This document shows positions 22,300 to 33,147 of a stretch of DNA of 50,186 nt, one piece after another. The first letter of the stretch is position 1; each line of letters opens with the position of its first letter. The notes under the pieces are model-generated. The model searched no databases. It worked only from the letters and a program-made list of their open reading frames with translations, and was not told where the DNA came from. Position numbers and translations under genes: made by a program. This stretch comes from Butyriboletus loyo (lineage: Eukaryota; Basidiomycota; Agaricomycetes; Boletales; Boletaceae), in assembly GCA_038093515.1 (NCBI GenBank), contig JBBPSI010000180.1, positions 1 to 50,186 on the forward strand, given 5' to 3'.

Positions 22300-24560
22300 C
22301 TTTTGCCTTGAGGGCAGTAGGCAGTGAAATGTAGCACGCCTTCCGCTTTCCATGGTCGACCTCTGTCTACACTCCTTTCTGTTCCGTCCCGACGCGGTCA
22401 CCAGGTCTCTGCTACAGGTACGTGCTGGTGACCCCGCCGGCCAGTAGGGCATGAGCTGTGCAGGTGAGGGTGTCAAATCGAAAATTTCATTTACCAGTGG
22501 TTATGCAGTGTCGAGCTCGGCAACTGTCTCGGTTGAATACACTCCTCCAAACCAGTGCCTAAAAGTCACCGTTGAGCGGCGGAATTTGTCAGAGGTCAGA
22601 CATGTTCCTGTGGCATTGCCGCTGTATCGATGACAGTACTCAAGTGCCAATGGTCAACCCATAGGGGCGTCTCTCGAGTGTTGTCAGCGCCACGTAGCAT
22701 TTTTTTGACAAGCTTTGGCGATTTATGCATTAGCTGGCCTATAGGCCTTGCCCAATCTTACAAACCTGTGCAACTGCCAGTGCTTGTCACGGTGTTCGTA
22801 TGGGAACACGCGGCCTCGATGGTATTGGCATGACCCTGGTGAGTCGCGTCACATCTCTGGCCCTTCTGACCCTTCTTGCAGCAATAATTGCTTCTTGACG
22901 TGACAGTGGAGCCAAATGAAACACTTGGAACCATACAACCATCACACGTTCTTCGTTTCCAGTCATACGAACAACCGAGCGTGAAGTCTTTAAAAGTACG
23001 GGATCAACCAGAACCTCGATCAACCTCCAGTTCTTCAGACCTGCTGTAAAACCATCATGTTCCTTTCTAAAACACACCTTTCTCTGATACTTATCATGTT
23101 GTCCGCCGTGGATGCGAGTCCTGCCAGTCATAGTCGCGGTAAGGCCACCATTAGCCTTACGAGGAAGATCAATGCACTTGGCGACATGAGCTTTATTGAC
23201 ACGGACCGCGCTCGTGCCCAGGCCATGAAAAAGGCTACCCAGCTTGGCAAACGCAGCGGATCCGTCAGCGTCACAAACGCCGTAATGTCGTACACTGCTC
23301 AGGTTGGAGTTGGTACTCCGGCAACAAACTGTACGGGGATTTGCTGCCATTGTAGATGCAGAAACTGATTGATCACAGACACGCTTCTGATTGATACCGG
23401 AAGCTCCAACACATTCGTGGGAGCAAATAAGTCGTACACTCCAACCAGCAGCAGTCGTGACACCGGAAATACTGTTGTACGTTTCTGATGTCCTCGTATC
23501 GTTTGCGTCGAGCTTAGCGGTGATCATAGTCAGTAGTCTACGGCTCTGGGTATTTCTCTGGAGAGGAATGGATTGATACCGTCACGCTCGGCCCTCGTTT
23601 GGTGATCGACCAACAATCTATTGGCGTGGCCAACACATCCAGGGGTTTCGCTGGCCTTGGCGTTGATGGTATCCTTGGTGTAGGCCCCGTTGATCTGACT
23701 GTGGGTACGGTCAACAATACAAAAACGGTCCCTACGGTATCGGACAACCTCATCTCTCAAGGAACGATATCCACGGAGGTGCTTGGTATCTATTTCGTGC
23801 CGTTCAACGACTCCGAGAGGGGTATCAACGGAGAGCTTACGTTTGGCGGTTATGATAGCAACGTCACGATTGGCTCCGTTAACTATGTTCCGCTCACGAC
23901 AACCTCACCTGCATCCCAATCCTGGGGTATCAACATGGAATCGATCGCATACGGCGACGACACCATCCTGTCGTCGACCGCTGGTATCGTTGACACTGGC
24001 ACCACCCTCATCCTCATCGCCAGTAGTGAGTGACGTCTGGAGCCCGAGTACTCGGCCATGGCGCGCTGACATCTTCTGTCGGGTTCTACAGATGCATTCC
24101 AGGAGTACCAGTCCAAGACCGGCGCTGTCGTGGACTCTGCCACCCGCTTTCTCAGAATCACCTCCGCCCAATATGCCAACTTGGAATCGATGTACTTCAA
24201 TATCGGGAACAGTTCGTACGAGCTAACGGCGAACGGGCAGATCTGGCCTCGTTCGCTCAATACCGCCATCGGAGGTAGCTCTAGTTCGATCTACCTCGTC
24301 GTCAACGACATTGGAACGCCATCTGGGTCTGGCCTCGACTATATAATTGGATACGCCTTCCTGTGCGTCCACAACTGTTTTGCCTTCCGTCCGCAGCGAG
24401 CGTAGAATCTGATGTTTGCGACTTTTTAGGGAGCGCTACTATAGCGTATTTGATACCACGAACGAACGGGTCGGTTTCGCTAAGACTGCCTACACTTATT
24501 CTACATCTAACTAAGTGTCATCATTGCCGACTATTCGATTTGATGTGTCTCGTGTGGTGG
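22300..24560 (+). repeat. Left arm of a 2.2-kb inverted duplication (holds protease C)
   Basis: This segment is the reverse complement of 43090-45330, starting at a GGCAGTAGGCAGTG block (about 22310) and fading past the protease stop. The region from about 22600 to 23400 (promoter and exon 1) is close to identical. The 3' half is clearly more diverged. The copies lie about 18.5 kb apart in opposite orientation. Confidence 0.85.
23057..24514 (+). CDS. Secreted pepsin-type aspartic protease, copy C
   Basis: Third direct copy. Signal peptide MFLSKTHLSLILIMLSAVDA, propeptide with SHSRGK, catalytic DTGSSNTF and DTGTTLIL, flap YGSGYFSGEEW, five exons at the same intron positions as A, and no cysteine. 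It carries a small insertion (NDSERGINGEL) that A and B lack. Its last exon ends KTAYTYSTSN. The nearest relative is copy D on the opposite strand. B shares its fourth intron and exon 4 end. The gene appears intact, with the promoter core at 22975-22994. Confidence 0.92.
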
Positions 24561-25056
24561 CTGTCTATCCGATCATTGTAATAGGAGGTGGTACAACTCC
24601 AAGGCTAGTGCTTGATTCGATACCCAGCAGAACTTTATAGATCAGTCAAGTCAATCAGGGGCAGGATAGAAACTGCCAAGTAGACGACTCGTGCAGAAGT
24701 AGACCGCCCGTGAGTGGTGGGCCCGTACATTCAACAAGCCTCTGGTCTACTACACAATGGTTCGAGCAGAGCCGCCGCGTGAGCTAACGAAGCGACACAA
24801 ATTTTTGCATGTGAGGACAAAGAACCGAAAGTACATATGGGGCTTAGACTATTGGGTGGTACACGCGGAGGGTCCTCGGTAGTACCTTACACAGCTTGAT
24901 CTGTTTCATGCTTTCTAGCCTCCAAAGTACATTACGTAAGCGTCTGGCTGATTACGTAACGAATTGATTGTCAATTTTCCCACCACTCATTTTATCCGTC
25001 TCGCTAGATTATTGCTCGTCGGGCACCACGAAAGGACCGTCCGGCTTGGTGGACTG
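24561..25056 (+). promoter_or_regulatory. Sterol esterase promoter with paired TTACGTAA sites
   Basis: Two identical palindromes ATTACGTAA occur at 24931-24939 and 24951-24959, 20 bases apart (two helical turns) and about 100 to 125 bases before the ATG. TTACGTAA is the site type bound by Yap1/Pap1-like bZIP factors. No gene is seen in the rest of the interval. Confidence 0.45.
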
Positions 25057-26617
25057 ATGGCCCACTTCCCACTCATTGGTCGGCTTTCGCTCAAGGAATA
25101 CCTTGCCCTCCTCGTTGGCCTCTCCATCCTTGGCGTTGCGACGCTCCTCCGCTTCACAGTGTTGCTCCTCCCAAAGCCCGTCTTTGCCTGGTTCTACAAC
25201 CGCTCTCAGATTCTCTTTGACCGTTTCTCCAGTCCACGTGGCTCACCAACGACAGAGGAGGCCTTCGCCTCCGCTATCCGCGTTGCTAAAGACTTTGGGG
25301 AGCTCTCTGCACTGTATGGGTATGCGCACGAGGAGCACATCGTCCTGACCAGGGATGGTTATCTCCTGACCTTGCACCGTATTCCTAAGCGCAAGGGTGA
25401 GCGTGCTGTGCGTCCCTCTGAAGCAGACACGAGGAAACCGGTGGTATATCTCCACCATGGGTTGCTCATGAACAGCGAGGTGTGGGTGTGTCTGACGGAC
25501 GAGGCTCGCTGTTTGCCTTTCGTGCTTGCAGAACAAGGTATGTGTGAATGTGTGTGGACGCGTGCGATATCATCGGGTGCTCATCCCGTACGTTCGTTCC
25601 ATGCGATCTGCAGGCTTTGACGTTTGGCTCGGGAACAACCGCGGCAACAAGTACTCGAGAAAGTCTATCCATCACAAGCCAAACTCCTCCAAGTTCTGGA
25701 ATTACAGTCTAGACGAGTTTGCTTGGTATGATATTCCCGACTCGATTGAATACATCCTCGCTCGTACCGGCGTGGGTAGCCTCGGTTACGTTGGGTTTAG
25801 CCAAGGCACCGCGCAGGCCTTCGCCGCGTTGAGCGTCAATCCGCAGCTGAACGAAAAGGTGAATGTGCTAGTCGCACTTGCGCCAGCAATGAGCCCCGCA
25901 GGATTGTCTGCTCCCGTTGTAGACGCGCTTATGAAGGCGTCGTGAGTCATCTCTCGAGTCTCTCATTGCACTATTCTCGCTGATCATTACCCGTTTTGTT
26001 ATCGATTCCACAGTCCGACATCGGTATACCTTGTCTTCGGACGAAAAGCGATTCTTTCCTCGGTTGCGACCTGGCAAGCGTTCTTCTACCCACCTATCTT
26101 CACGTCCATCATCGATGCTTCCCTTGATTTCCTCTTCTCCTGGGACAGCCGCAACATCACCGCCACCCAAAAAATGGCAGCGTACGCTCACTTGTACTCG
26201 TACGCCTCCGTCAAGTCAGTCGTGCACTGGTTCCAGATCATGCGCGAGTCTGCCTTCCAGATGTTTGACGACGATGTCACCGTTTTTGGCACTGCCGCAA
26301 ATTCTGGGAAAGCATACCGTCCCCCGCGGTTCCCTACGCGGAACATAGAGACTCCGATTCTGTTGCTGTATGGCAATAGGGATAGTCTCGTAGATATCGA
26401 TGCGATGGTCGGTGCGCTGCCGGTGAGTGGGACGCGAGTGAGGAAACTGAATGGGTATGAGCACCTGGACATATTGTGGGGGAAGGACGTCGACAAGGAT
26501 GTGTTCCCGGAGGTCGTGAATGCCTTGCGAATGCACTGTGAAAGCCCGGTAGGGGCGATACGCAATGGTGTAAAAGTGTTCGAGATGGAGACGGACCTGG
26601 AGGAACTGCAGGAGTGA
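25057..26617 (+). CDS. Membrane-anchored acid lipase / sterol ester hydrolase (alpha/beta hydrolase, Yeh1/Tgl1 type)
   Basis: Probably hydrolyses steryl esters or triacylglycerols at lipid droplets or the cell surface. Three exons (25057-25537, 25614-25941, 26014-26617) give 470 residues. An N-terminal hydrophobic segment (EYLALLVGLSILGVATLLRF) anchors it. A lid-type AB-hydrolase N region follows (YGYAHEEHIVLTRDGYLLTLHRI). Then come the oxyanion-region HHGLLMNS, the nucleophile elbow GFSQG, the acid in LYGNRDSLVD and the His in YEHLDILWG. This order is that of the Yeh1/Yeh2/Tgl1 family. Start is the first ATG in the open frame (MAHFPLIG). The exact substrate cannot be told from sequence. Confidence 0.9.
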
Positions 26618-27380
26618 AAAGTACGTCGACATTGACGTCTCATTGACTGGATATTGTCTCGGACGATTCCTATTGTAGTCTCTTTGTATTGGTCACGGTC
26701 AGCCTAGACTGATCGCTGATTTGCACGTTAAAACGTTATATAGCTTAGTTTTTTTTAGCTTACTTTGATGGAGTGTTAATGTCAGGTCCCTATCTGCCTA
26801 TCGATTCAGGTCTAGTGAAGGACCACACCGAAGTTCAAACTCGGTCTGTCGCATTTGTTTGATACGTTGAGAGTGTCTCTGTAGCCATTATCGAGTCGAA
26901 CGACCCTACCTTGTAGACCGATGCATAAACGGGACAGTGAGGTTCGTACGTACTTTTTCTGCCTTGTTTTTGGCGTAGGCCCACCTTGAAAAAAAAAAGT
27001 CACCTCAAGCCTGCGCGCGTTCTTGTGATCGGACGAGTCGTCGAGTTATCCCACATGGGAATGCAAGCCGACCAAATTTCCCTGAGGTGAAATCCTGGAC
27101 TCCGAGAAAGGGGGCAAACGAACAGGCATCCTAGTTCCCAGTTCCAATTGGGTTCCAGTGAGGGAATCCAACGCGTCGACACAGGTGAAAATTCGGAGGG
27201 GGGAACAGTCGATCCAGATCAATGGAACACGGCGAGGAGCGCCAACACAAGAACTTGAACGCACGACGCCGTGGCCGCCGTCACTAGAAGACCTAGTTTG
27301 GAAACTGGACGGACGATGCAGGTATGGATGTGTATATGTAGCCGTTCGGGTCGCCTTGGGGTACAAACGTTGATACGCTC
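26618..27380. other. Intergenic, no supported gene
   Basis: 3' flank of the esterase gene, then sequence with only short frames. No repeat or RNA gene seen. Confidence 0.5.
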
Positions 27381-27660
27381 AGGACTCGCGTCCACGGTGG
27401 ACAACCGTCGATCATCGACGTGATAAATATAAGATAAAGGCGTGTTTCAGAAGCGAACGATATTTGGTGGTTTCATAGTGGCGGGTCTGGAGAACTGGAG
27501 GTTATGCCAATCGAGTGAGGTTCTGGTTGATCCCCATGCTTTGGCTTTGAAAGACGTCACGCTCGGTTGTTCATGAGACTGGAAATGGAGAAGGGCCAGA
27601 GACGTGACGCGCCGACTCACCGGGGTCATGGTACCATCGAGACTGCGTGTTCCCTCACGA
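27381..27660 (-). pseudogene. Fifth aspartic protease relic (promoter and signal-peptide end only)
   Basis: On the minus strand the order promoter block, TTTGAAAGACG/TCACGCTCGG core (27546-27566), untranslated leader and TVDASP of the signal peptide matches proteases C and D. The core has TTTGAA where the intact copies have TTTAAA. The ATG position is mutated and the rest of the gene is absent. It lies between the inverted copies C and D. Confidence 0.65.
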
Positions 27661-28044
27661 ACATCGCGAGGCGCAACTGCACATGTCCGTAGGGTTGGGC
27701 AGAACCGTCGGAGGGCTACTCAATCCTTAGCATATCGAATCGTTTTGTGTCGTTGTAGCGGGACCGCAGTTAGCCGATATCAGCCTGAATTCAACCCCCG
27801 AGTGACAGTCGACTGTTGGATCCGTACATATCGAGGCTAGTTAGCCTGCCATTCCCAGGGTGGTATGACAGGTTGACTGGGTATTCAAGGTGATGAAGTT
27901 GAGGTGATTCTTGCACAATCTGATTATTTTCCCCACATCGCTGTAACAAAACCTTATGGAGGGTATGTACATGGGATAGCTGCTAGGGTCACTCAAATTC
28001 TGCCTCAGCCATGTTGGGTAAATTAGATCAACGCCGTCGAATGC
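27661..28044. other. Intergenic, no gene seen
   Basis: About 380 bases between the protease relic and the 3' end of PXR1, without supported frames. The first part may still be protease upstream sequence. Confidence 0.4.
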
Positions 28045-29442
28045 TCACGAACGTTTCTTTTTGTGTTCCTTTTTGTGTTTCTTGCTAGGTTCGTCGCTAT
28101 CATTGAGCTGCTGGTTAACGGGCGCCTGCTGCTCTCGCTCGCGACGTTTTTTATGCTGCTTGGATGTCCTCTCCACATCGTCCTCTTTCATCTGCTCCTT
28201 TGCATCGCTAGACACACCATTGGGTATAGTCTGGTTACCCTCGGCTTCTCGCCGTCTCCGTTTCTCTGCCTTGCGCTCCGCCTTCCGGCGTTGTTTCTCC
28301 GTCATCATGTCTTGATCATCGGCATCGACGACGGAAACTCGGCTGCCTATGCCTCTTCGTGGTGGCTCGCCGTCGTCGTCGGGTGGTGGTGCATTCGATA
28401 ATCCGGGTCCAAGTGCGGTGGCGTCGAGACCGAGTGTAGCAGAACACGATGATGATGATGCAGGGAAAGAGGAAGAGCGAGCGAGAAGTTTTTCCTTGAA
28501 GTAATCTGCGACACTCTTGGTTGACGTTGTCAGATTGTCAAGCGAGAGTGAAGGTTGAGGGCTGGAGGTCAACGTGGACGGTGGCGTGGGTGCGGGAGTC
28601 GACGTCGACGTGGATACGGACGAAGAGGGTGCGATTCCAAGAATTTCAGAGATGGCTGATGTGGGTTTGCCTGCGATACGCGTTGCGGCCCGGATGCGCG
28701 CACGATAACTGCCATAACCGAAGATGAGAGGGAAATAGAGAATCAGTAAGCGTGCATAACTTACGCCATCGGACGGGGTTTGGGTTTGGGTATTGGTTCA
28801 GGGTGAACCCCCGATAAAGAGAGTGCTGGGGGTTCTGAAGTACGATCGACGACAGGAGCAGCAGAGTCATCGGGGCTGGATTTCTGGCGCTTCTCCTTCC
28901 GTTTCTTTCTCGTGTTCTCGTTGGTATCTGGATCATCTCGGTCCTTGTGTTTCCGTTTTTTCGTCGTTACGGACGACTCGTTTCCCATTTCCCCCTCAAC
29001 TGTTTCCTGTGCGCGCACGCACGCATTGTCCATCGCCGTCTCCCGCTCTCCCCCCCCCTCCCCTTCCGCAACCTCGGTGTCTGCACCCTTTCCCTGCTCG
29101 GCACTCTCATTCAGTCTCTTCAGCAGTGCCTCAAACTCCTTGTTCTGCTTCCACGCAATACCGTTGGGATCTCGTTGGTGCTGTGCGCCAATGCCCATCA
29201 TATCGAGCTTTTTTTGGGCCTTGAGGTGCGTCTTCACCCCGTCGCCTGATGACCCGAGGCCCTGGGACGCATCCCACCCGAATTTTGAGAGATAAGAGTG
29301 GCCAAAACGAGAGGCATCTGCAGTGCGGGGGGGACGTGAGCGTGAACGTGATGGTGGTAGACGAGGGCTCACCGTCAGCCCAACTCAAATTTCTAGGGTC
29401 AGCGGGAATGCGCTGTTTTAGTTTGCGGCCTGCGAGGCCCAT
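28045..29442 (-). CDS. PXR1: PinX1/Pxr1-type G-patch protein
   Basis: Nucleolar G-patch protein that stimulates the Prp43 helicase in rRNA and snoRNA maturation and restrains telomerase. Three exons join to about 428 residues. The start MGLAGRKLKQRIPADPRNLSWADD and G-patch FGWDASQGLG (residues about 30-65) are diagnostic, as is KLDMMGIGAQHQRDPNGIAWK. The middle is acidic and Lys-rich. A segment VADYFKEKLLARS resembles the conserved C-terminal element of the family. The C terminus is a basic KKHKKEHKKKRS tail, a probable nucleolar signal. A 67-base first intron and a 56-base second intron fit in frame. It shares a 219-base divergent promoter with the GT61 gene. Confidence 0.9.
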
Positions 29443-29661
29443 CACTGACAGTGCGTGAATGTGGAGAATTGAAGTTTGAGGATATTGAGGGTCACTATCC
29501 ATAATAGGTTATTGACCCCCTCTCTGGCGAAACGCTCTAGCAGCCATCGTCCAACTTCATTTCGTCGACAAGTGGTGGTCCCTTTCGAGGCGCCCATAAC
29601 ACTGTTCAGTTCAGTTTGTCACTTTCTCAGTCACTTACTTTGCAACTTCCCCTGGTGCTAG
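29443..29661. promoter_or_regulatory. Divergent promoter between PXR1 and GT61 genes
   Basis: Only 219 bases separate the two start codons on opposite strands, so the genes probably share control elements. I see no strong TATA box or named site. Confidence 0.5.
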
Positions 29662-31421
29662 ATGCTCAAGCCCACACCCTCAGCGCCGACGAAACGCGAA
29701 GTTTTTCTTCTCGCTCTCCTCCTCCTCGCATTGCTCTCGCTGTCTGGTGCAGGCTCTAGTGTTCGGGAGTCACGCGGTTCACGCTTAGTTCCGGTAAATG
29801 TGGCCCAGAAACACGACTCTAACCTCGAGTCTGCGTCGCAGGACTCGGATGTCGAAATCCCATCTACCGAATCAGAGCATTGGCGCACGCGTGTAACATG
29901 GCCCTCCAAAAAAGTGCCATCAACAACCATAGTTTCTCATGTCCCTGGTGCGCGACCCGTATCCCGACCCGATTCACTACCAACCCTTGCATTCAAGGCT
30001 GGACGATATTTGACAATCTGTTTTTGCTGAACGGGACCGTTTTTATCGTTGCTGACGACCCGGAGTCCGTTCCAGATCGCACGTCCATCACGTCGAAGGG
30101 CGTCAGGATAGCCAACGGCGCCGCGGCTGTCACAGCCCGTTTACCAACTGACCGCGAACTTCGTGTTATCTCCACCGGTGAAGCACAAGAACTATTTGGA
30201 ACCAGCGCAGATCTTATAGATGGAACCACGGTACGTCATTCCTCACGACAAACGCACCATATCTAAAACTCAACTCAGTGGATCGTTAACGACCCTCCCC
30301 AATTGTACGTTTATTTTAACTATGATAGGATACCTTGCCGAATTGCTGTATTTTATCAGCATCACACATTACTACCATTGGTCTGCAGAGCTCTTCTTCG
30401 GGTTCTGGCGGACGTACTCTTCATTAGACCCTTCTATCCCTGCTGATGGCTCGTCGTCGCTCCCCGCCGTGCGTCGCATCTGGTTCGTCCACTCAGATGC
30501 CGATCATTGGAGAGACTACGCCTCGATGAACCAATGGGTCCTCCGCAGTACCTTCCCTTCCGCCACTGCTGAATACTCCGCGGATTGGCAAGACCGCGCG
30601 GAGATGGGGCGGCCGGTGATCCTCGATCGCGTCATTTTCTCTGATCGCTCAGCTACGATGAAAGGTGAAGACTTCGTGCGTACGGAACGTATCGCTTCCG
30701 AGGCATTCGCACTGCCGGGAAGTGTATACTGGTGGACCATGATCCGTGATGCAGTGACGAAATTTAGTCTGCCGGACCAGGGCATTGATGAAAGTTCAAG
30801 ACCTGTCATCACCTACCTCTCACGTCAAGAATGGGGTCGACGTATGCTGATCCAGAAAGACCATGAAAAGCTTTTGAAGGAACTGTACAAGCTGCGCGAT
30901 CAGTATGGGGTTGAGGTGAATGTCGTGAGCATGGAAACCCTCTCCCATGCGGAACAGTTCAGGTTAGCTTCGCGGACGACGGTGAGTGCATGGCATTCAG
31001 CAACACGGGATACGTTTGATTGACTGGGTTGAACCTGCCGGTGGAACCCATTTTTTGAGGACAGATCTTGATGGGCGTGCATGGTAACGCGCTGACGTCC
31101 CTCGTGTGGATGAAACCCACCCAAAAATCGACGGTGATCGAGTTCATGTACCCTGGCGGGTTCGCACGCGACTACGAGTACACTGCGCATGCGCTTGGGA
31201 TTGTGTACCATGGCGTTTGGAACGACAGGCGCGTATCCACCGTCTTGGATCGCTACGTTCGTTCATCTTGACGACGACTTTACAGGACATTCACGCACCC
31301 CGAATTACCATCGGCCAAGTATGTAGAAGGGTTCCAGGGGAACAGCATACCCTTGGACGGCGAAGTTGTCGCGAAGCTTTGTCTAGAAAGACTGCAGTTA
31401 TCTCCCTCCACTGAACATTGA
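29662..31421 (+). CDS. GT61-family glycosyltransferase, type II membrane protein
   Basis: Likely Golgi or ER glycosyltransferase adding a pentose or N-acetylglucosamine to glycan or protein; the acceptor is unknown. Six exons give about 488 residues. Residues 12-32 form a signal anchor (EVFLLALLLLALLSLSG). The GT61 (DUF563) core is visible as HYYHWSAELFFGFWRTY, then YLSRQEWGRRML, ILMGVHGNALTSLVWM and VIEFMYPGG, ending with an ...EGFQGNSIPLDGE-type tail. A 26-base microexon (30279-30304) lies between two introns. The last intron (31229-31285) keeps frame only with a GCGCGT donor, a non-canonical GC-AG boundary. If that is wrong, the last 45 residues are frameshifted. Confidence 0.88.
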
Positions 31422-31648
31422 GTGTCAGATCGGGCTCTGGGGTCAACATTCCCTGTCCCTGGCTGACGTTCGTGTATACCTTGATGTATATAGGAATTCT
31501 TATTTTACCCGTGATGATGCAAAGCCTAGAGTTTTGGTGTATATTCCTTGGCACTGAAATTCGAACTGGAAGGTGGCCGGGTTCAAGTAAGTATATTATA
31601 TCCATCAAACTTTTCACTAAGGACGACTATTCGAGACCGTTGTGTGCG
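31422..31648. other. Short intergenic stretch, no gene seen
   Basis: About 230 bases between the GT61 stop and the broken CHAT gene. Confidence 0.4.
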
Positions 31649-32850
31649 CTAGATGCCAATATGGATGAATAAGATCTGCTGGTCAAACGGGATCTTTCCG
31701 CGCAACGCTTTCAGCGTCATGTGCAGAACGACCGCAGCCATGGAACAATCCAAACGCATAGACGACCTATCCAACAAGTGCGTGTAAAAAGTGGACACAA
31801 CCCGGCCAGCAATAGCATTGAAGCCCCGCAGACTGCATCGCCGCCGCAAGATGGATCACTTCGTCTGGCGTCGTCGCATCGCCGACGGTGGTACGACACG
31901 CCGAGAGGAACGCAAACTCGGGATTCCCAAAGTCGGATTGAACGCGCTTTTTGAGCGTCAAGCGGCCGTCGTATAAGGCAAAGCAGGACTCGAACGCGTG
32001 TGCCTTGTCGGGGATGCCATGGCAGGCGAGGTGAAGCCGCTCGCAGCGTTTGAATGCGTCGGTGGCACGCGTCTTCGTTTGCGGGGGGCGTGACGCGAGC
32101 ACGATCGCGGACGTGTTCTGCGACGAGGGCGAGCTCGGGGGTAGCTGATGGGAGAGGGGACTCTCCCGATGGCTCTGACGCATCAACAACTGTGAATGGT
32201 AGATTATCCAAGAGCGGGCGTGTTCGTTTGCTCGAACGAAGAAGCGTGCCGAGTGTTGGCGTGTACGACGAAATGTAGAGGTCTGAAAGATTTGGTTCCC
32301 CTTTCTGAAAAGGACCAGTGGCGGGGAATGGGAGAAACGTAAAGTCGATGGTTGGATATCACCAGATGCGTAAATTATGAAGATGGCGTGTTCTTGGAGA
32401 GTCCGAGCGACGGGTTCAACAGGGCAATCCCAAAGCTCACGGAGGATGATTGTAATATTCTTTGCGGTAAAAAGCTCCGGCTGGTCTACGACGCGTCGGA
32501 ATCGGGAGGCCCGCGACGAGAGGTGAGCTTTCATAGTATCGAGCTGAACGTGGACTGGATCGTTGTCGTACAGGATTATCAACGCGTCAGTAGTGTACTG
32601 AGTGGCGTTCATGATGATAACAGGTCCCTCCTTTGCGGTACTTTGGAGGTCGGTAGCCGGGGACGGTGCGAATACGGGATATCACATCGTCAAGTTCTCT
32701 GGTCAGTTTCCGCGTTGGCGTCGTCGGCGAGATTTGCTGGCATCAGTACCTAAGGAAGAGAGATCATCGAGCTGTGTCCAGAATACTGTCCGCTCCTGTT
32801 CCAAAAGCTCAACCGCCGCCTTGGTATTCCCGTTACTCGCTGCGTGGTGC
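31649..32850 (-). pseudogene. Broken CHAT-domain (caspase-like) gene
   Basis: CHAT domains are caspase/separase-fold peptidase domains, abundant behind TPR arrays in agaricomycetes. On the minus strand the pieces lie in order but in shifting frames. They are the helical lead-in AAVELLEQERTVFW (about 32810), then PVIIMNATQYTTDALII, FLPFPATGPFQKGEPNLSDL with ISSYTPTLGTLL, the catalytic His in HLACHGIPD and the catalytic Cys in FAFLSACRTT, then AAAMQSAG. The segment normally following, FRSVIGTMW-type, is missing, and the tail STFYTHLLD resumes in another frame. At least three frame changes lack splice signals, and no TPR array remains upstream. Both catalytic residues survive in one 281-codon frame, but the gene as a whole looks dead. 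Confidence 0.65.
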
Positions 32851-33147
32851 ACTGGATATCGGAGCTAGTGGTGTGCCAGGTGAAGCCCTGGCCTTGGGCC
32901 TTATATGATAGACCAGGCCCAGCCAAGCGTATTGAAGGGAATTTATGAACGGCAATGCTCTTCTGGTCGACAAATCGATTGGTCCTGAAGGACCCGCGCA
33001 CGTGACACAGAACACGTCGAGTGACAGCCATGTCCTAGTATCAGACTTTCCACGCGTTGACCTTGTTCAAGATATCTCCTCCAACCCAAACTTAAATGAC
33101 GGATATCGTGCTATTAATTGCTTCACTTGTCCTTTAGATTTGATTGA

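Noticed and set aside
22396..22436. Short palindrome GGTCACCAG...CTGGTGACC
   Set aside because: Nine-base arms are within chance expectation for a window of this size, and no further evidence supports a function.
22787..23527. 246-codon frame antisense to protease C, with an equally long partner at 44158-44898 antisense to D
   Set aside because: Conservation of the antisense frame follows from the near-identical sense DNA. It crosses promoter, exon and introns, and matches no domain.
11164..24560. Secondary metabolite or defence gene cluster
   Set aside because: No backbone synthase, transporter or cluster regulator. The grouping is explained by tandem duplication.
28063..29295. Plus-strand frames opposite PXR1
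   Set aside because: Composition shadows of the Lys/Glu-rich PXR1 coding strand.
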